DNA of 64,000 nt from Zoogloea sp021286885 (GTDB taxonomy: Bacteria; Pseudomonadota; Gammaproteobacteria; Burkholderiales; Rhodocyclaceae): assembly GCF_041915215.1 (NCBI RefSeq), contig NZ_JAYSBV010000004.1. One strand, written 5' to 3'. A program made the position numbers and the translations under genes. Within the stretch, counting starts at the first letter, position 1. The number at the start of each line of letters is the position of its first letter. Positions 49,633-58,758 of this stretch are shown here, piece by piece. A model generated the notes under the pieces. The model ran no database searches and was not told where the DNA came from. It saw only the letters and a list, made by a program, of their open reading frames with translations.

Positions 49633-50595
49633 ATGGCCATTTACAAACTGGGTTCGAAAGGCGAAGAAGTCCGGCGTATTCAGCAAAAACTCACCGAACT
49701 GGGGCTGTACCAAGGCCCGCTGGATGGGGATTTTGGCGGGGGCACGAATGCGGCGGTGATCAAGTTTCAGAAATCCAAGGGGCTGACGGGGGATGGGCTG
49801 GTGGGGCAGAACACCTGGTCGGCCCTGTTTGCGGAAGATATTCCCAAGCCGGATCTGTTCAACCAGGCGCTGATCCGCAAGTGTCTGGCCCTGACCGGCA
49901 CCTTCGAGACGGGCAAGGCAGCGCCCGAGTGCTTTTGCGGCCTGAGCGGCGATTTTGACGGGCAGGGGATGAGCTTCGGGGTGCTTCAGTGGAACTTCGG
50001 CCAGGGCTCCTTGCAGCCCCTGCTCCACGACATGCTGACCGAGCACGGGCCGGTGATGCATGAAATCTTTGGCCCCCACTTTGACGCCTTCCAGTCGGCC
50101 CTGACGAGTACCAGCAAAGACGAGTTACTGGAGTTCGTGCGCTCGGTGCAGCACCCGGTGAATCACAAGGTGTACGAGCCCTGGGCGGGCTATGCCAAGG
50201 CCCTGGGGCGAACCGCCGAATTCCAGGAAATCCAGGCCCGCCACGCCCGCCAAGTGTATGACCGGGCCATCAAGATGTGCCAGGAATACGGCCTGTGGAG
50301 CGAACGGGCGGTGGCGCTGATGTTCGACATCTGCACCCAGAATGGCAGCATCAACGCGGTAACGCGCCAGCGCATCCAGGGCGAATTCAAGAGCCTCGAC
50401 CAGAGCCAACCCAAGGAGGCCCTGGAGCAGCACAAGCTGGAGATCGTGGCCAACCGGCGGGCCGAGGTGTGCAACCCCCGCTGGGTGGACGATGTACGCA
50501 GCCGCAAGCTGTGCATCGCCCGGGGCGGCGGCCATGTGCACGGCATCGCCTTCGATCTGGAAGGACAGTTTGGTATCGGGCTGCGCCCGTTCTGA
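49633..50595 (+). CDS. Peptidoglycan-binding-domain protein with lysozyme-like domain, no signal peptide
   Basis: Residues 5-66 are a PG_binding_1 domain (LGSKGEEVRRIQQKLTELGL then GDGLVGQNTWSALF). The remaining 250 residues include CGLSGDFDGQGMSFGVLQWN and RAVALMFDICTQNGSIN, the look of a lysozyme/chitosanase-type all-alpha hydrolase with acidic residues. It probably cuts peptidoglycan or a related glycan. There is no Sec or Tat signal, so export would need a phage-like lysis route, type VI secretion or cell lysis. GAGAGGAG lies upstream of the ATG. It stands alone downstream of the tRNA-Asn array and its terminators. The catalytic residue is not assigned. Confidence 0.75.
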   Translation: MAIYKLGSKGEEVRRIQQKLTELGLYQGPLDGDFGGGTNAAVIKFQKSKGLTGDGLVGQNTWSALFAEDIPKPDLFNQALIRKCLALTGTFETGKAAPECFCGLSGDFDGQGMSFGVLQWNFGQGSLQPLLHDMLTEHGPVMHEIFGPHFDAFQSALTSTSKDELLEFVRSVQHPVNHKVYEPWAGYAKALGRTAEFQEIQARHARQVYDRAIKMCQEYGLWSERAVALMFDICTQNGSINAVTRQRIQGEFKSLDQSQPKEALEQHKLEIVANRRAEVCNPRWVDDVRSRKLCIARGGGHVHGIAFDLEGQFGIGLRPF

Positions 50596-50628
50596 GGCCC
50601 CTGGCCTGGGCAGTGTGACGGCGTGACC

Positions 50629-51102
50629 TTAAAACCGCGCCTGGAGGGCGGCCCGGTAAGCGGGCGCCTCCGGGCTGCCCTCCTCCGGCGCCCAGGGCGC
50701 CCATTCGGCGGCCACCAGGGGCGTATAGGGGCCGGCCTTGGCCTCGGCAAACACGGTGCCGGAGCCAAGGCACACGATGCTGTGCCAGACCCCCGGGGGC
50801 ACATCGTAACCCCAGCAGGCACCCCCGGCTTCCATCCGGCGGGCGTCACTGATCTGGCCAGTCTCGTCAAACACCAGCACCCCCAAGGCGCCTTGCAGCA
50901 CCCACAAGGTTTCGGCCTTGGTGGGGGCCAGGTGGCAATGGGGGCGTACATAGGAATCCGGGCAGATGGCCACCAGCAGGCGCTGGGCGGGATCATCCAG
51001 CCGGGCGTGGAGGTTGAGGTGGGCGCGGCGGCGGGGGGCGGCCTCGGCCTGTTGCAGCAGATCTGCAATCAGGGGGGCGTCGATGAAACGGATTTCACTC
51101 AT
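50629..51102 (-). CDS. WbuC-family cupin-fold protein
   Basis: A 157-residue single-cupin protein: an N-terminal part (MSEIRFIDAPLIADLLQQA) is followed by RRRAHLNLHARLDDPAQRLL, then YVRPHCHLAPTKAETLWVLQG with the metal-binding histidines and EAGGACWGYDVPPGVWHSI. This is the order seen in WbuC proteins of O-antigen loci and their relatives, whose function is unclear. The ATG at 51102 overlaps the dnaE stop as ATGA, so it is translated from the dnaE message. It is convergent with the peptidoglycan-binding gene. Confidence 0.82.
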   Translation of the reverse strand: MSEIRFIDAPLIADLLQQAEAAPRRRAHLNLHARLDDPAQRLLVAICPDSYVRPHCHLAPTKAETLWVLQGALGVLVFDETGQISDARRMEAGGACWGYDVPPGVWHSIVCLGSGTVFAEAKAGPYTPLVAAEWAPWAPEEGSPEAPAYRAALQARF

Positions 51103-54100
51103 GGGTAGATCAGCTCCACGGCATCGGGGGCCAGCCATTCGCGCAGCGCATCCAGCAGGCGGTCTTCCAGGCGCAGGCGCCAGGCGGGGCCGAGCTGGTA
51201 TTCCCCCTCGCCCAGCCCATTGCGGTACACCACCCGGGCGGGGCATTCCCCATCCCGGTACTCCTGCAGCAGGGCCTGGAGCTGTTCGGCAGCGGCAGCG
51301 GGCCCCTGGCGGGTGGCTGCACCGTTGATCCGGATCTGCAGGGCGCGGGCGTAGCGGCCCCGGGCTTCGCCCAGGGTCATCAGCCGGTCGGCCACAATGC
51401 GTAGGCCGCCCGAAAAATCGTCGTTGCTGACCTTGGCTTCCACCACCAGCACTTCATCCACCACGATGCGGTTGCGGTTGGCGTCGTAGATGTCGGAGAA
51501 CACCGAGACTTCGCGGGGCTCGGTGCCGTCATCGAGCAGCACGAAGGCGATCTTGCCCCGGGCGGTCATTTTGGCGCGCACTTCCATCACCACCCCGGCC
51601 AGCATCACCAGCTCCTTGTTGGGTTCGAGCTGGGCCAGGGGACGGCGCACGAAGCGGCGCACTTCTTCGCGGAAGGCGTTAAAAGGGTGGCCCGACAGGA
51701 AGAAGCCGATGGCGAGCTTTTCTTCCTTGAGCTTTTCCCGCTCGGCCCAAGGTTTGGCCCGGGCGTAATCCACCATGGGGCCGCTTTCTTCGCCGGGCAT
51801 GTCGAACAAACCGGTCTGAAGCGCGTTGGCAGCGGCTTGGTCGGCGGCCTCGATGGCGAGGGCGACCGAGGCAAACAGGGTGGCCCGGTCTGGCTCGGGG
51901 CTGCCGGGGGCGATGGTGTCGAACGCGCCGGCCCGGATCAGGGCTTCGATCACCCGCCGGTTGGCCAGGCGCTTGTCCACCCGCTTGCAGAAGTCGAACA
52001 GATCCTTGAACGGCCCGCCCGCCTGCCGGGCGGCCAGAATGGCGCGCACGGCGGGTTCGCCCACGCCCTTGACGGCCCCCAGCCCGTAACGGATGGTGCG
52101 GGCATCGGTGGGCACGAAGCGGTAATCGGAGGCATTCACATCGGGCGGCAAGACCTTGATCCCGTTGGCCACCGTGTCTTCGTAGAAGATCTTGATGGTG
52201 TCGGTGTTATCCAGATCCGACGACATGGTGGCGGCCATGAAGGCCGCGCAGTGGTAAGCCTTGAGCCAGGCGGTGTGGTAGGTGACCACCGCATAGGCGG
52301 CCGTGTGCGACTTGTTGAAGCCGTACTCGGCAAACTTGGTCATCAGGTCGAAGAGCTGCTCGGCCAAGGCCGGGTCGTAGCCCTTCTGGATCGCCCCTTC
52401 GCGGATGATGCTCCGGTGCTTGGCCATTTCCTCGGGCTTCTTCTTGCCCATGGCCCGGCGTAGCATGTCGGCTCCGCCCAGGGTGTAGCCCCCAATGATC
52501 TGGGAGATCTGCATCACCTGTTCCTGGTACACGATCACCCCGTAGGTGGGTTCCAGGCACTGGGTGAGGTCCGGGTGGAAGTAGTCGATGGCCTGCTGGC
52601 CTTTTTTACGCAGGATGAAGTCGTCCACCATGCCCGAGCCCAGGGGGCCGGGGCGGTAGAGGGCGAGCACCGCGATGATGTCTTCGAAACGGTCGGGGGC
52701 GAGCTTCTTGAGCAGCTTCTTCATCCCCTCCGATTCAACCTGGAAGATGGCCGTGGTGTTGGCGTCTTTCAGGATCTGGTAGGCAGCGGGGTCTTCAAAG
52801 CCCAGGCTCATCAAATCGGGCCGGCTACCGGTGAGGCGCTCCACGTACTCCAGGGCCAGTTCGATAATGGTGAGGTTGCGCAGCCCCAGGAAGTCGAACT
52901 TCACCAGGCCCACGGCCTCCACGTCGTCCTTGTCGAACTGGGACACCGGCGAGGCATCTTCGCCTTCGGCCAGGTAGATGGGGCAGAAGTCGGTGATCTT
53001 GCCCGGGGCGATCAGCACCCCGCCCGCGTGCATCCCTACCCCCCGGGTGAGGCCTTCAAGGGGCTCGGCCAGGCTCCACAGTTCCTGGATGGATTCGCCG
53101 TCGTTACCGTCGGCCATCAGCTCGTTGATCTGGGGCTCCTGCTCCCGGGCGTCGGACAGGGACAGGGGCTTGTTCTGCACCACCGGGATCAGCTTGGAGA
53201 GCCGGTCGCACAGGCCATAGGGCAGATCCAGCACCCGGCCCACGTCCCGCACCACCGCCTTGGAAGCCATGGTGCCGAAGGTGGCGATCTGGCTCACGGC
53301 ATCCTTGCCGTAGCGCTCGCGCACGTACTCGATCACCCGGTAGCGGTTGTCCTGGCAGAAGTCGATGTCGAAGTCGGGCATCGACACCCGCTCGGGGTTC
53401 AGAAAGCGCTCGAACAGCAGGGCGTAGGCCAGCGGATCCAGGTCGGTAATGCGCAGGCTGTAGGCCACCAGCGAGCCCGCCCCGGAGCCCCGCCCGGGGC
53501 CCACCGGCACCTGGTTGCGCTTGGCCCAGTTAATGAAGTCGGCCACGATCAGGAAGTAGCCCGGAAAACCCATCTGGATGATGGTGTCGGTCTCGAACTT
53601 GAGCCGGTCTTCGTAGCGCTGGCGCTGTTCCTCCCGAGCGGCGGGGTCGGGGTAGAGCTCCACGAGCCGCTCCTCCAGCCCGCGCTTGGCCTCGGCCACC
53701 AGGAAGTCGTCGAGGGTCATGCCCTCCGGGGTCGGGAACAGGGGCAGGAAGCTCTTGCCCAGCTGCACCGAGAGCGAGCAGCGGCGGGCAATCTCAATGC
53801 TGTTTTCCAGGGCCTCGGGCAAATCGGCGAACAGGGCCGCCATTTCGGCCTGGGTCTTGAAATACTGCTCTTCGGTGAAGTCGCGGGGGCGGCGCTTGTC
53901 CGCCAGCACATGGCCCTGGGCGATACACACCCGGGCCTCATGGGCCTTGAAGTCTTCGGGGCGGGTGAACTGGATGGGGTGGGTGGCCACCACCGGCAGC
54001 GCAAGTCGGGCCGCAATCTGCAGGGCTTCGCGGATATACAGCTCGGTGCCCGGATGGCCGGCGCGCTGAAGTTCGATGTAGAAGGCTTCGGGGAAGCGCT

Positions 54101-54599
54101 GGGCCCAATCGGCAGCCAGCTTTTCGGCCAGGGCCGGGTTGCCGTTGGCAATCGCCTGACCCACATCCCCGTCCTTGGCCCCCGAGAGGCACAGCAGCCC
54201 GTCAGTCTGATCACCGCCCAGCCATTCCCGGCGCAGCTCGGCCCGGCCCCGGTACTGGTTGTCCACGTAGGCCCGGGTGAGCAGCTCGCACAACTGGCCA
54301 TAGCCGTGCCGGTCGCGGCAGATCAGCAGCACGCGGCTGGGCTTGTCCCGCTCGACCTCGTTGGTGATCCAGCAATCCGCCGCGATGATGGGCTTGATGC
54401 CCTTGCCCCGGGCGGATTTGTAGAACTTGACCATCCCGAACAGGTTGGCCAGATCGGAGATACCCAGGGCCGGCATGCCGTCGGCGACGGCCCGGGCAAC
54501 GGCGTGATCCACCTGCACGATCCCGTCGGAGATCGAGTACTCGGTGTGCAGGCGCAGGTGGATGAAGCGGGGGGTGTGGGGAGCGTGGGATTCAGACAT
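51099..54599 (-). CDS. dnaE: DNA polymerase III subunit alpha
   Basis: DnaE is the replicative polymerase. The PHP domain opens the protein (FIHLRLHTEYSISDGIVQVDH). The palm carries the catalytic aspartates in MPDFDIDFCQDNR with FGTMASKAVVRDVGR nearby, and the C-terminal part has an OB fold near 1000 and a tau-binding end. At 1166 residues it is full length. The start MSESHAPHTPRF lies right before the PHP domain. It is followed by the overlapping cupin gene and preceded by the rhomboid gene 79 bases away. Confidence 0.97.
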   Translation of the reverse strand: MSESHAPHTPRFIHLRLHTEYSISDGIVQVDHAVARAVADGMPALGISDLANLFGMVKFYKSARGKGIKPIIAADCWITNEVERDKPSRVLLICRDRHGYGQLCELLTRAYVDNQYRGRAELRREWLGGDQTDGLLCLSGAKDGDVGQAIANGNPALAEKLAADWAQRFPEAFYIELQRAGHPGTELYIREALQIAARLALPVVATHPIQFTRPEDFKAHEARVCIAQGHVLADKRRPRDFTEEQYFKTQAEMAALFADLPEALENSIEIARRCSLSVQLGKSFLPLFPTPEGMTLDDFLVAEAKRGLEERLVELYPDPAAREEQRQRYEDRLKFETDTIIQMGFPGYFLIVADFINWAKRNQVPVGPGRGSGAGSLVAYSLRITDLDPLAYALLFERFLNPERVSMPDFDIDFCQDNRYRVIEYVRERYGKDAVSQIATFGTMASKAVVRDVGRVLDLPYGLCDRLSKLIPVVQNKPLSLSDAREQEPQINELMADGNDGESIQELWSLAEPLEGLTRGVGMHAGGVLIAPGKITDFCPIYLAEGEDASPVSQFDKDDVEAVGLVKFDFLGLRNLTIIELALEYVERLTGSRPDLMSLGFEDPAAYQILKDANTTAIFQVESEGMKKLLKKLAPDRFEDIIAVLALYRPGPLGSGMVDDFILRKKGQQAIDYFHPDLTQCLEPTYGVIVYQEQVMQISQIIGGYTLGGADMLRRAMGKKKPEEMAKHRSIIREGAIQKGYDPALAEQLFDLMTKFAEYGFNKSHTAAYAVVTYHTAWLKAYHCAAFMAATMSSDLDNTDTIKIFYEDTVANGIKVLPPDVNASDYRFVPTDARTIRYGLGAVKGVGEPAVRAILAARQAGGPFKDLFDFCKRVDKRLANRRVIEALIRAGAFDTIAPGSPEPDRATLFASVALAIEAADQAAANALQTGLFDMPGEESGPMVDYARAKPWAEREKLKEEKLAIGFFLSGHPFNAFREEVRRFVRRPLAQLEPNKELVMLAGVVMEVRAKMTARGKIAFVLLDDGTEPREVSVFSDIYDANRNRIVVDEVLVVEAKVSNDDFSGGLRIVADRLMTLGEARGRYARALQIRINGAATRQGPAAAAEQLQALLQEYRDGECPARVVYRNGLGEGEYQLGPAWRLRLEDRLLDALREWLAPDAVELIYP

Positions 54600-54678
54600 C
54601 CCGGGATTTTACCCGCCCACCGGGCTGCGGTTCACCCCCCTTGCAGGATTTCAGGGGGCACCGATCAGCGGCCCGAGC

Positions 54679-55824
54679 TCAGGACTTGCGCGCTCGAGCG
54701 GCGGAGGCCTGCAGACGGATCTGAAGCAGAATCTGTTCGGCCTGGGCCTGCAAGGCATTGGCCTGATCGATCCAGGCCGTGTCGTGGGTTTGCACCGCCT
54801 GGGCCAGCGCCTTCACGGCATCCCGGCGGGCCGAGGCGTAGCGGATCAGCTCCTGCTGCTCCCAGGCCCGCTCCGGGCTGGGCTGGGCCCACGATAGCTG
54901 AGTGACCTGGCGCTCCCACTCTGGCAGCAAGTCTTGCTCCAGCCGTTCGAGGGCCGCCCCATCGCTCAGACGATGCTCACGCAAGGCCATCACCACCTGT
55001 TGCTGCTCCTGGAGCAAGGCGGGCTCCACCTGGCTAAAGCGCAGCAGCACCCGCTCGAACGCATCTTGCTGGCGCGCCTGCAAACGGGGCTCGGGCAGTT
55101 CGGGCGTCTGCCCCCACAAGCCCAGCCCCAGCCCCAGGCTGAGCACCAGCGCCAACCAATTGCGCGGACGCCCCCAGCGCACGGGTCGGGCGGAAGTCAG
55201 CGGCGTGGCCAGCCCCGCGCCCAGCACACAGCCCCCCAGCAGCCCCCCCAGGTGAGCGGCATTGTCGATGCCCGGCACGGCGAAGCCCATCACCAGGGAG
55301 TAGCCAATAAACCCGACTACTGCAGTCCGCATTTCCTGAAAGACACTGGCAGGCAAATGGCTGCGCAAGACCAGCAGATAGGCCAGCGCGGCGCCATACA
55401 CACCAAAAATCGCTCCGGAGGCCCCAACCCCCACCACGCCCGGATGCCACCACAGACTGGCCAGGCTGCCCAGCAACCCGGCCCCCAGATAGATCAGGCC
55501 AAAGCCCAAGCGACCAAACAGCCGCTCCACCACCTGCCCGGCTTGGTACAGGGCCCACATATTGAAGCCCAGATGCAGCAGCCCCCCGTGCAGGAACAAG
55601 GCGGTGAGCAGACGCCAGGGCTGGCCATGCTGCACCAGGGGCGCAAAATTCCCCCCCAAGGGAATCAGGATCGAGGAAGGAATATTCCAGAACGCCCGGG
55701 CCAGGGCCATTTCGATGCAGAACACACCTGCACACAGCAGCACCATGCCCAGGGTCAGGCTGGCCCGGGGCACCCGTTCGTGGAGCCGGTCAAGGAAGGC
55801 GTTATGAGTTTCAGATGAGTTCAA
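54679..55824 (-). CDS. Rhomboid-family intramembrane serine protease
   Basis: Six membrane segments carry the rhomboid marks HGGLLHLGFNMWALYQAG, the nucleophile GASGAIFGVYG and the catalytic histidine in NAAHLGGLLGG. A C-terminal extension of about 130 residues, rich in Q, E, L and R (EQQQVVMALREHRLSDGAALE...), is probably a helical bundle in the cytoplasm. The start is uncertain: I use TTG 55824 (LNSSETHNAF), because no ATG lies before the first membrane helix and the frame further up runs toward the LysR gene. Cleavage targets are unknown. Confidence 0.85.
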   Translation of the reverse strand: MNSSETHNAFLDRLHERVPRASLTLGMVLLCAGVFCIEMALARAFWNIPSSILIPLGGNFAPLVQHGQPWRLLTALFLHGGLLHLGFNMWALYQAGQVVERLFGRLGFGLIYLGAGLLGSLASLWWHPGVVGVGASGAIFGVYGAALAYLLVLRSHLPASVFQEMRTAVVGFIGYSLVMGFAVPGIDNAAHLGGLLGGCVLGAGLATPLTSARPVRWGRPRNWLALVLSLGLGLGLWGQTPELPEPRLQARQQDAFERVLLRFSQVEPALLQEQQQVVMALREHRLSDGAALERLEQDLLPEWERQVTQLSWAQPSPERAWEQQELIRYASARRDAVKALAQAVQTHDTAWIDQANALQAQAEQILLQIRLQASAARARKS

Positions 55825-55994
55825 GGAAAGAATGCCAGGGGGAAAACGCCCGCCGATTATAGCGCCCTCCCCGGCCAGGGCTCTGGACACAAAAAGCCAA
55901 GACTTTGCCCACCCCCACTGTCTATGATCAGGAAACCTGCGCCCATCCGGAGCAGCCCCCACGTATACCCACCGCCCCTGCCCTCGCCCACCCC

Positions 55995-56927
55995 ATGAAA
56001 ATCACCCTGGATGCGCTTCAGATGCTGGATGCCATTGCCACGGGCGGCAGCTTTGCCGCCGCTGCCGACAGCCTGCACCGGGTTCCCTCCGCCGTTACCC
56101 ATGCGGTGCATAAGCTGGAAGATGACCTGGGCTATCCCCTGTTTGAGCGGGCCGGACGGCGCGCCCGGCTGACTGCGGCCGGGCGGATGCTGCTGGAAGA
56201 GGGGCGATCCTTGCTGATGGCCGCCAGCACCCTGGAGGCCCGGGTGCACCAGATGGCCACAGGACACGAACGCGAGCTGACCCTGGGGGTGGATAGCCTG
56301 CTGGATCCAGCCGCTCTGCTCCCGCTGCTGGAGGCGTTTTACAGGGCGCATCCAGCGAGCCACCTGAACCTGATCCGCATCACACCCGACGAGCGTTGGG
56401 ATGCCCTGGAACGGCGCCAGGCCGATCTGCTCATTGGTATGCCCGGCGAAGCGAGCCCAGGGGGCGGGCTTGCCAGTCTGCCCCTGGGCACCCTGCACTT
56501 TGCCTGCTGTGTGGCCCCCCAGCACCCTTTGGCCCAGGCCGCCCAAGACCAGCCTCTGCCCGCCCATGCCCTGCACCCCCACCGGGCGATTCTGCACCAA
56601 CCGGGCACACGTCGCCCGCCGCAGCTTGCCCCCCACCCCCATCTGCACGTCCCTGATCTGAACACCTTATGTGCGGCAGTTCTTGCCGGACTGGGCTACG
56701 GCATCTTGCCGGCGCCCATGGCGGAGGCAGAGCTGCGTGCAGGCCGGCTCCGCATTCTGGCCCTGACGCCGCCACCACCGCCGGTCCCCCTGCACCTGAT
56801 CTGGCGCGAGCAACATCCAGGGCGGGGGCTGGCATGGCTTGTGCAACAACTGCAACACCCCACTTGGCGCCAGCAATTGTTCGGGGAACTATTCAACAAT
56901 ACTGGCGGTATAAGCCCATTGGGATAA
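55995..56927 (+). CDS. LysR-family transcriptional regulator
   Basis: The N-terminal winged helix reads ALQMLDAIATGGSFAAAADSLHRVPSAVTHAVHKLEDDLGYPLF, followed by the periplasmic-binding-like co-inducer domain. The ATG at 55995 (MKITLDALQ) fits the family and gives 310 residues. It is divergent from the rhomboid gene with 170 bases between, where its operator should lie. No co-inducer can be predicted. The downstream diguanylate cyclase gene follows after 36 bases and may share its transcript. Confidence 0.92.
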   Translation: MKITLDALQMLDAIATGGSFAAAADSLHRVPSAVTHAVHKLEDDLGYPLFERAGRRARLTAAGRMLLEEGRSLLMAASTLEARVHQMATGHERELTLGVDSLLDPAALLPLLEAFYRAHPASHLNLIRITPDERWDALERRQADLLIGMPGEASPGGGLASLPLGTLHFACCVAPQHPLAQAAQDQPLPAHALHPHRAILHQPGTRRPPQLAPHPHLHVPDLNTLCAAVLAGLGYGILPAPMAEAELRAGRLRILALTPPPPPVPLHLIWREQHPGRGLAWLVQQLQHPTWRQQLFGELFNNTGGISPLG

Positions 56928-56963
56928 AATGAAAAAATACTTCAGGACTACGCCCAAGGCATC

Positions 56964-58010
56964 ATGAACCACGTGCTCAAGCACATTGAGTCCATCACGC
57001 GGCAGCGGGATCGCAGCATGCTGGATTTGGGTATTGTGTCGGCCCTCTACGAGCTACTAAAGGCCACAGAGGTCAATTTGTACCAAACCCGCCCCGATGC
57101 GCCCCCCCGCTTCCAGCACATGGCACACATGGGCTCCAACGGCGTGCACTACGCCCAAAGCGAGCTGGAGACCAGCCCCCATAGCCACACAGCCCAGCAC
57201 CGCCCCGACCTCCAGACCTGTTACGACGACTGCCTGCTGGTGTTTCAGCATCGCCCCCAGGATCAGCGCTTTGTGTATTGCTTCCCGGTAATCCAGGAGC
57301 GACGCGTCGCCAGCATCCTGGAACTGATACGCGACACCCCGCTCACTGAAGACGAACGGGGCACCGCCGAAGGCTTTCTGGCGCTGTACCGAAACTTTGT
57401 GGGGCTGCTCGACTACAGCGAGCGCGACACCCTGACCGGACTACTCAATCGGCGCACCTTTGAACAGCACGCAGAACGCATCCTGCGCAGCCTCTCGCAC
57501 ATTTCCCCCCACACCCCCAGCCACGGTTTCCATGCCCGTCGCCAAGGCGAGCGCAACGAAGGCGCCTACTGGCTGGCGGTACTGGACGTAGATCACTTCA
57601 AGCGGGTAAACGACCAGTTCGGCCACCTCTACGGAGACGAAGTACTACTCCAGATTGCCCGACTGATGCGCGACAGTTTCCGGCACGAAGACCGGCTCTT
57701 CCGGTTTGGGGGCGAAGAGTTTGTCGTCCTGCTGCGCGCCCAGACCGAAGCCCAGCTCTGCACCGCTCTGGAACGCTTCCGGCATGCCGTGGCCAGCTAC
57801 CGCTTTGAACAGATCGGGCAGATGACCGTCAGTATCGGCTATACCGCCATCCAGCCTGACGACAGCATCGGCGCCATCATCCGCCGGGCCGATGAGGCGC
57901 TCTACGCTGCCAAGCATCTGGGACGCAACCAGACGCGCAGCTTCGAACATCTACCCGGCAACGCGCCTTCTGCCCCACGGCCTATCGTCGAACTCGCCGC
58001 CCAGGCCTGA
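56964..58010 (+). CDS. Diguanylate cyclase (GGDEF domain)
   Basis: The C-terminal GGDEF domain starts near DTLTGLLNRRTFEQH (about residue 155) and has the active-site FRFGGEEFVVLLRA. An RxxD inhibitory site (RHED) lies five residues upstream, so it is probably active and product-inhibited. It makes cyclic di-GMP. An insertion rich in H, P and R (HISPHTPSHGFHARRQGERN) sits after the first helix. The N-terminal 150 residues look like a degenerate GAF-type sensor, with no membrane helix. Its signal is unknown. Confidence 0.93.
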   Translation: MNHVLKHIESITRQRDRSMLDLGIVSALYELLKATEVNLYQTRPDAPPRFQHMAHMGSNGVHYAQSELETSPHSHTAQHRPDLQTCYDDCLLVFQHRPQDQRFVYCFPVIQERRVASILELIRDTPLTEDERGTAEGFLALYRNFVGLLDYSERDTLTGLLNRRTFEQHAERILRSLSHISPHTPSHGFHARRQGERNEGAYWLAVLDVDHFKRVNDQFGHLYGDEVLLQIARLMRDSFRHEDRLFRFGGEEFVVLLRAQTEAQLCTALERFRHAVASYRFEQIGQMTVSIGYTAIQPDDSIGAIIRRADEALYAAKHLGRNQTRSFEHLPGNAPSAPRPIVELAAQA

Positions 58011-58064
58011 AAGTTCGACAGCCCGGCGTGCGCCTCGCCCGTCTCCCTCTGAGACAAAAACCTC

Positions 58065-58445
58065 TTAGCGGGCTGCCGCCTGGGCGGGCAAATCCTTGAG
58101 CGCCTGGCGACGCTCGCCTTCTGCCGCGAAGATCAAACCCTTCTGCTCATCACTCAGAGGCTGCCGCAGGCTCTGCTCCAGGGCGCTATAAATCCGGGCC
58201 AGGCGGTCGGTAATGCGCCCCTTGGCCGGAATCGCGGCGAGCACCTGCTCCCGGCTGGCCCCCGTAATGCTCATGACTTTCTGGACAAAGGTTTCTTCGA
58301 CACGCCGGGTTTCGGCCTGCAGATAGGCCGCTTGAACCGGATTGAGCAACGGGGGGGAAGCATGGGCCGGGCCGGCCGCATGGGCCACCAGGGCAGCGGC
58401 CCCCAGCAGGGCAGCAAGGCCAGTACGCAAAACAGTTAGCGACAT
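58065..58445 (-). CDS. Small secreted helical protein (unknown function)
   Basis: The 126-residue protein has a clear signal peptide (LRTGLAALLGAAALVAHA then AGPAHA). The mature part of about 100 residues is charged and helical, with QAETRRVEETFVQKVMSITG and LSDEQKGLIFAAEGERRQAL. The latter resembles the LxxxQ-type periplasmic proteins of the Spy/CpxP kind, but the LTxxQ motif is not clear. It is convergent with the diguanylate cyclase gene and stands alone. Confidence 0.6.
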   Translation of the reverse strand: MSLTVLRTGLAALLGAAALVAHAAGPAHASPPLLNPVQAAYLQAETRRVEETFVQKVMSITGASREQVLAAIPAKGRITDRLARIYSALEQSLRQPLSDEQKGLIFAAEGERRQALKDLPAQAAAR

Positions 58446-58605
58446 GATCAGGGTAAGCGCGTAAGGTCAAATCTATGAGCAGTGGGCAGACACGCACCGC
58501 ACCTCTTGAAGGCGCTCAGGGTGCGGCCTGCCTGAAACCGGATGTACCCCCACTCGCTAGGGCACACGCGGCACCACGCCAAGAGGGGCAGCGGTAAACG
58601 CGCAC

Positions 58606-58655
58606 AAAAAAACCTCGGGCATGGATCCGGAATTGTACCGGAGCCATGCCCGAGG
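58606..58655 (-). terminator. Strong intrinsic terminator of maeB
   Basis: On the minus strand CCTCGGGCATGG and CCATGCCCGAGG form a 12-base stem, extended inside by CTCCGG/CCGGA-type pairing, and seven T residues follow (58612-58606). It lies about 100 bases past the maeB stop. The rest of 58446-58758 holds no gene. Confidence 0.9.
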
Positions 58656-58758
58656 GAGTCTGACAGTTGCGTGTCGAATGCCACCCGGGTGAGTTCAAAA
58701 CCTCCGGGGGGGCAGGGTCACGCCACAATCATCGTGCAGCAAACATCGATCAGACTGA

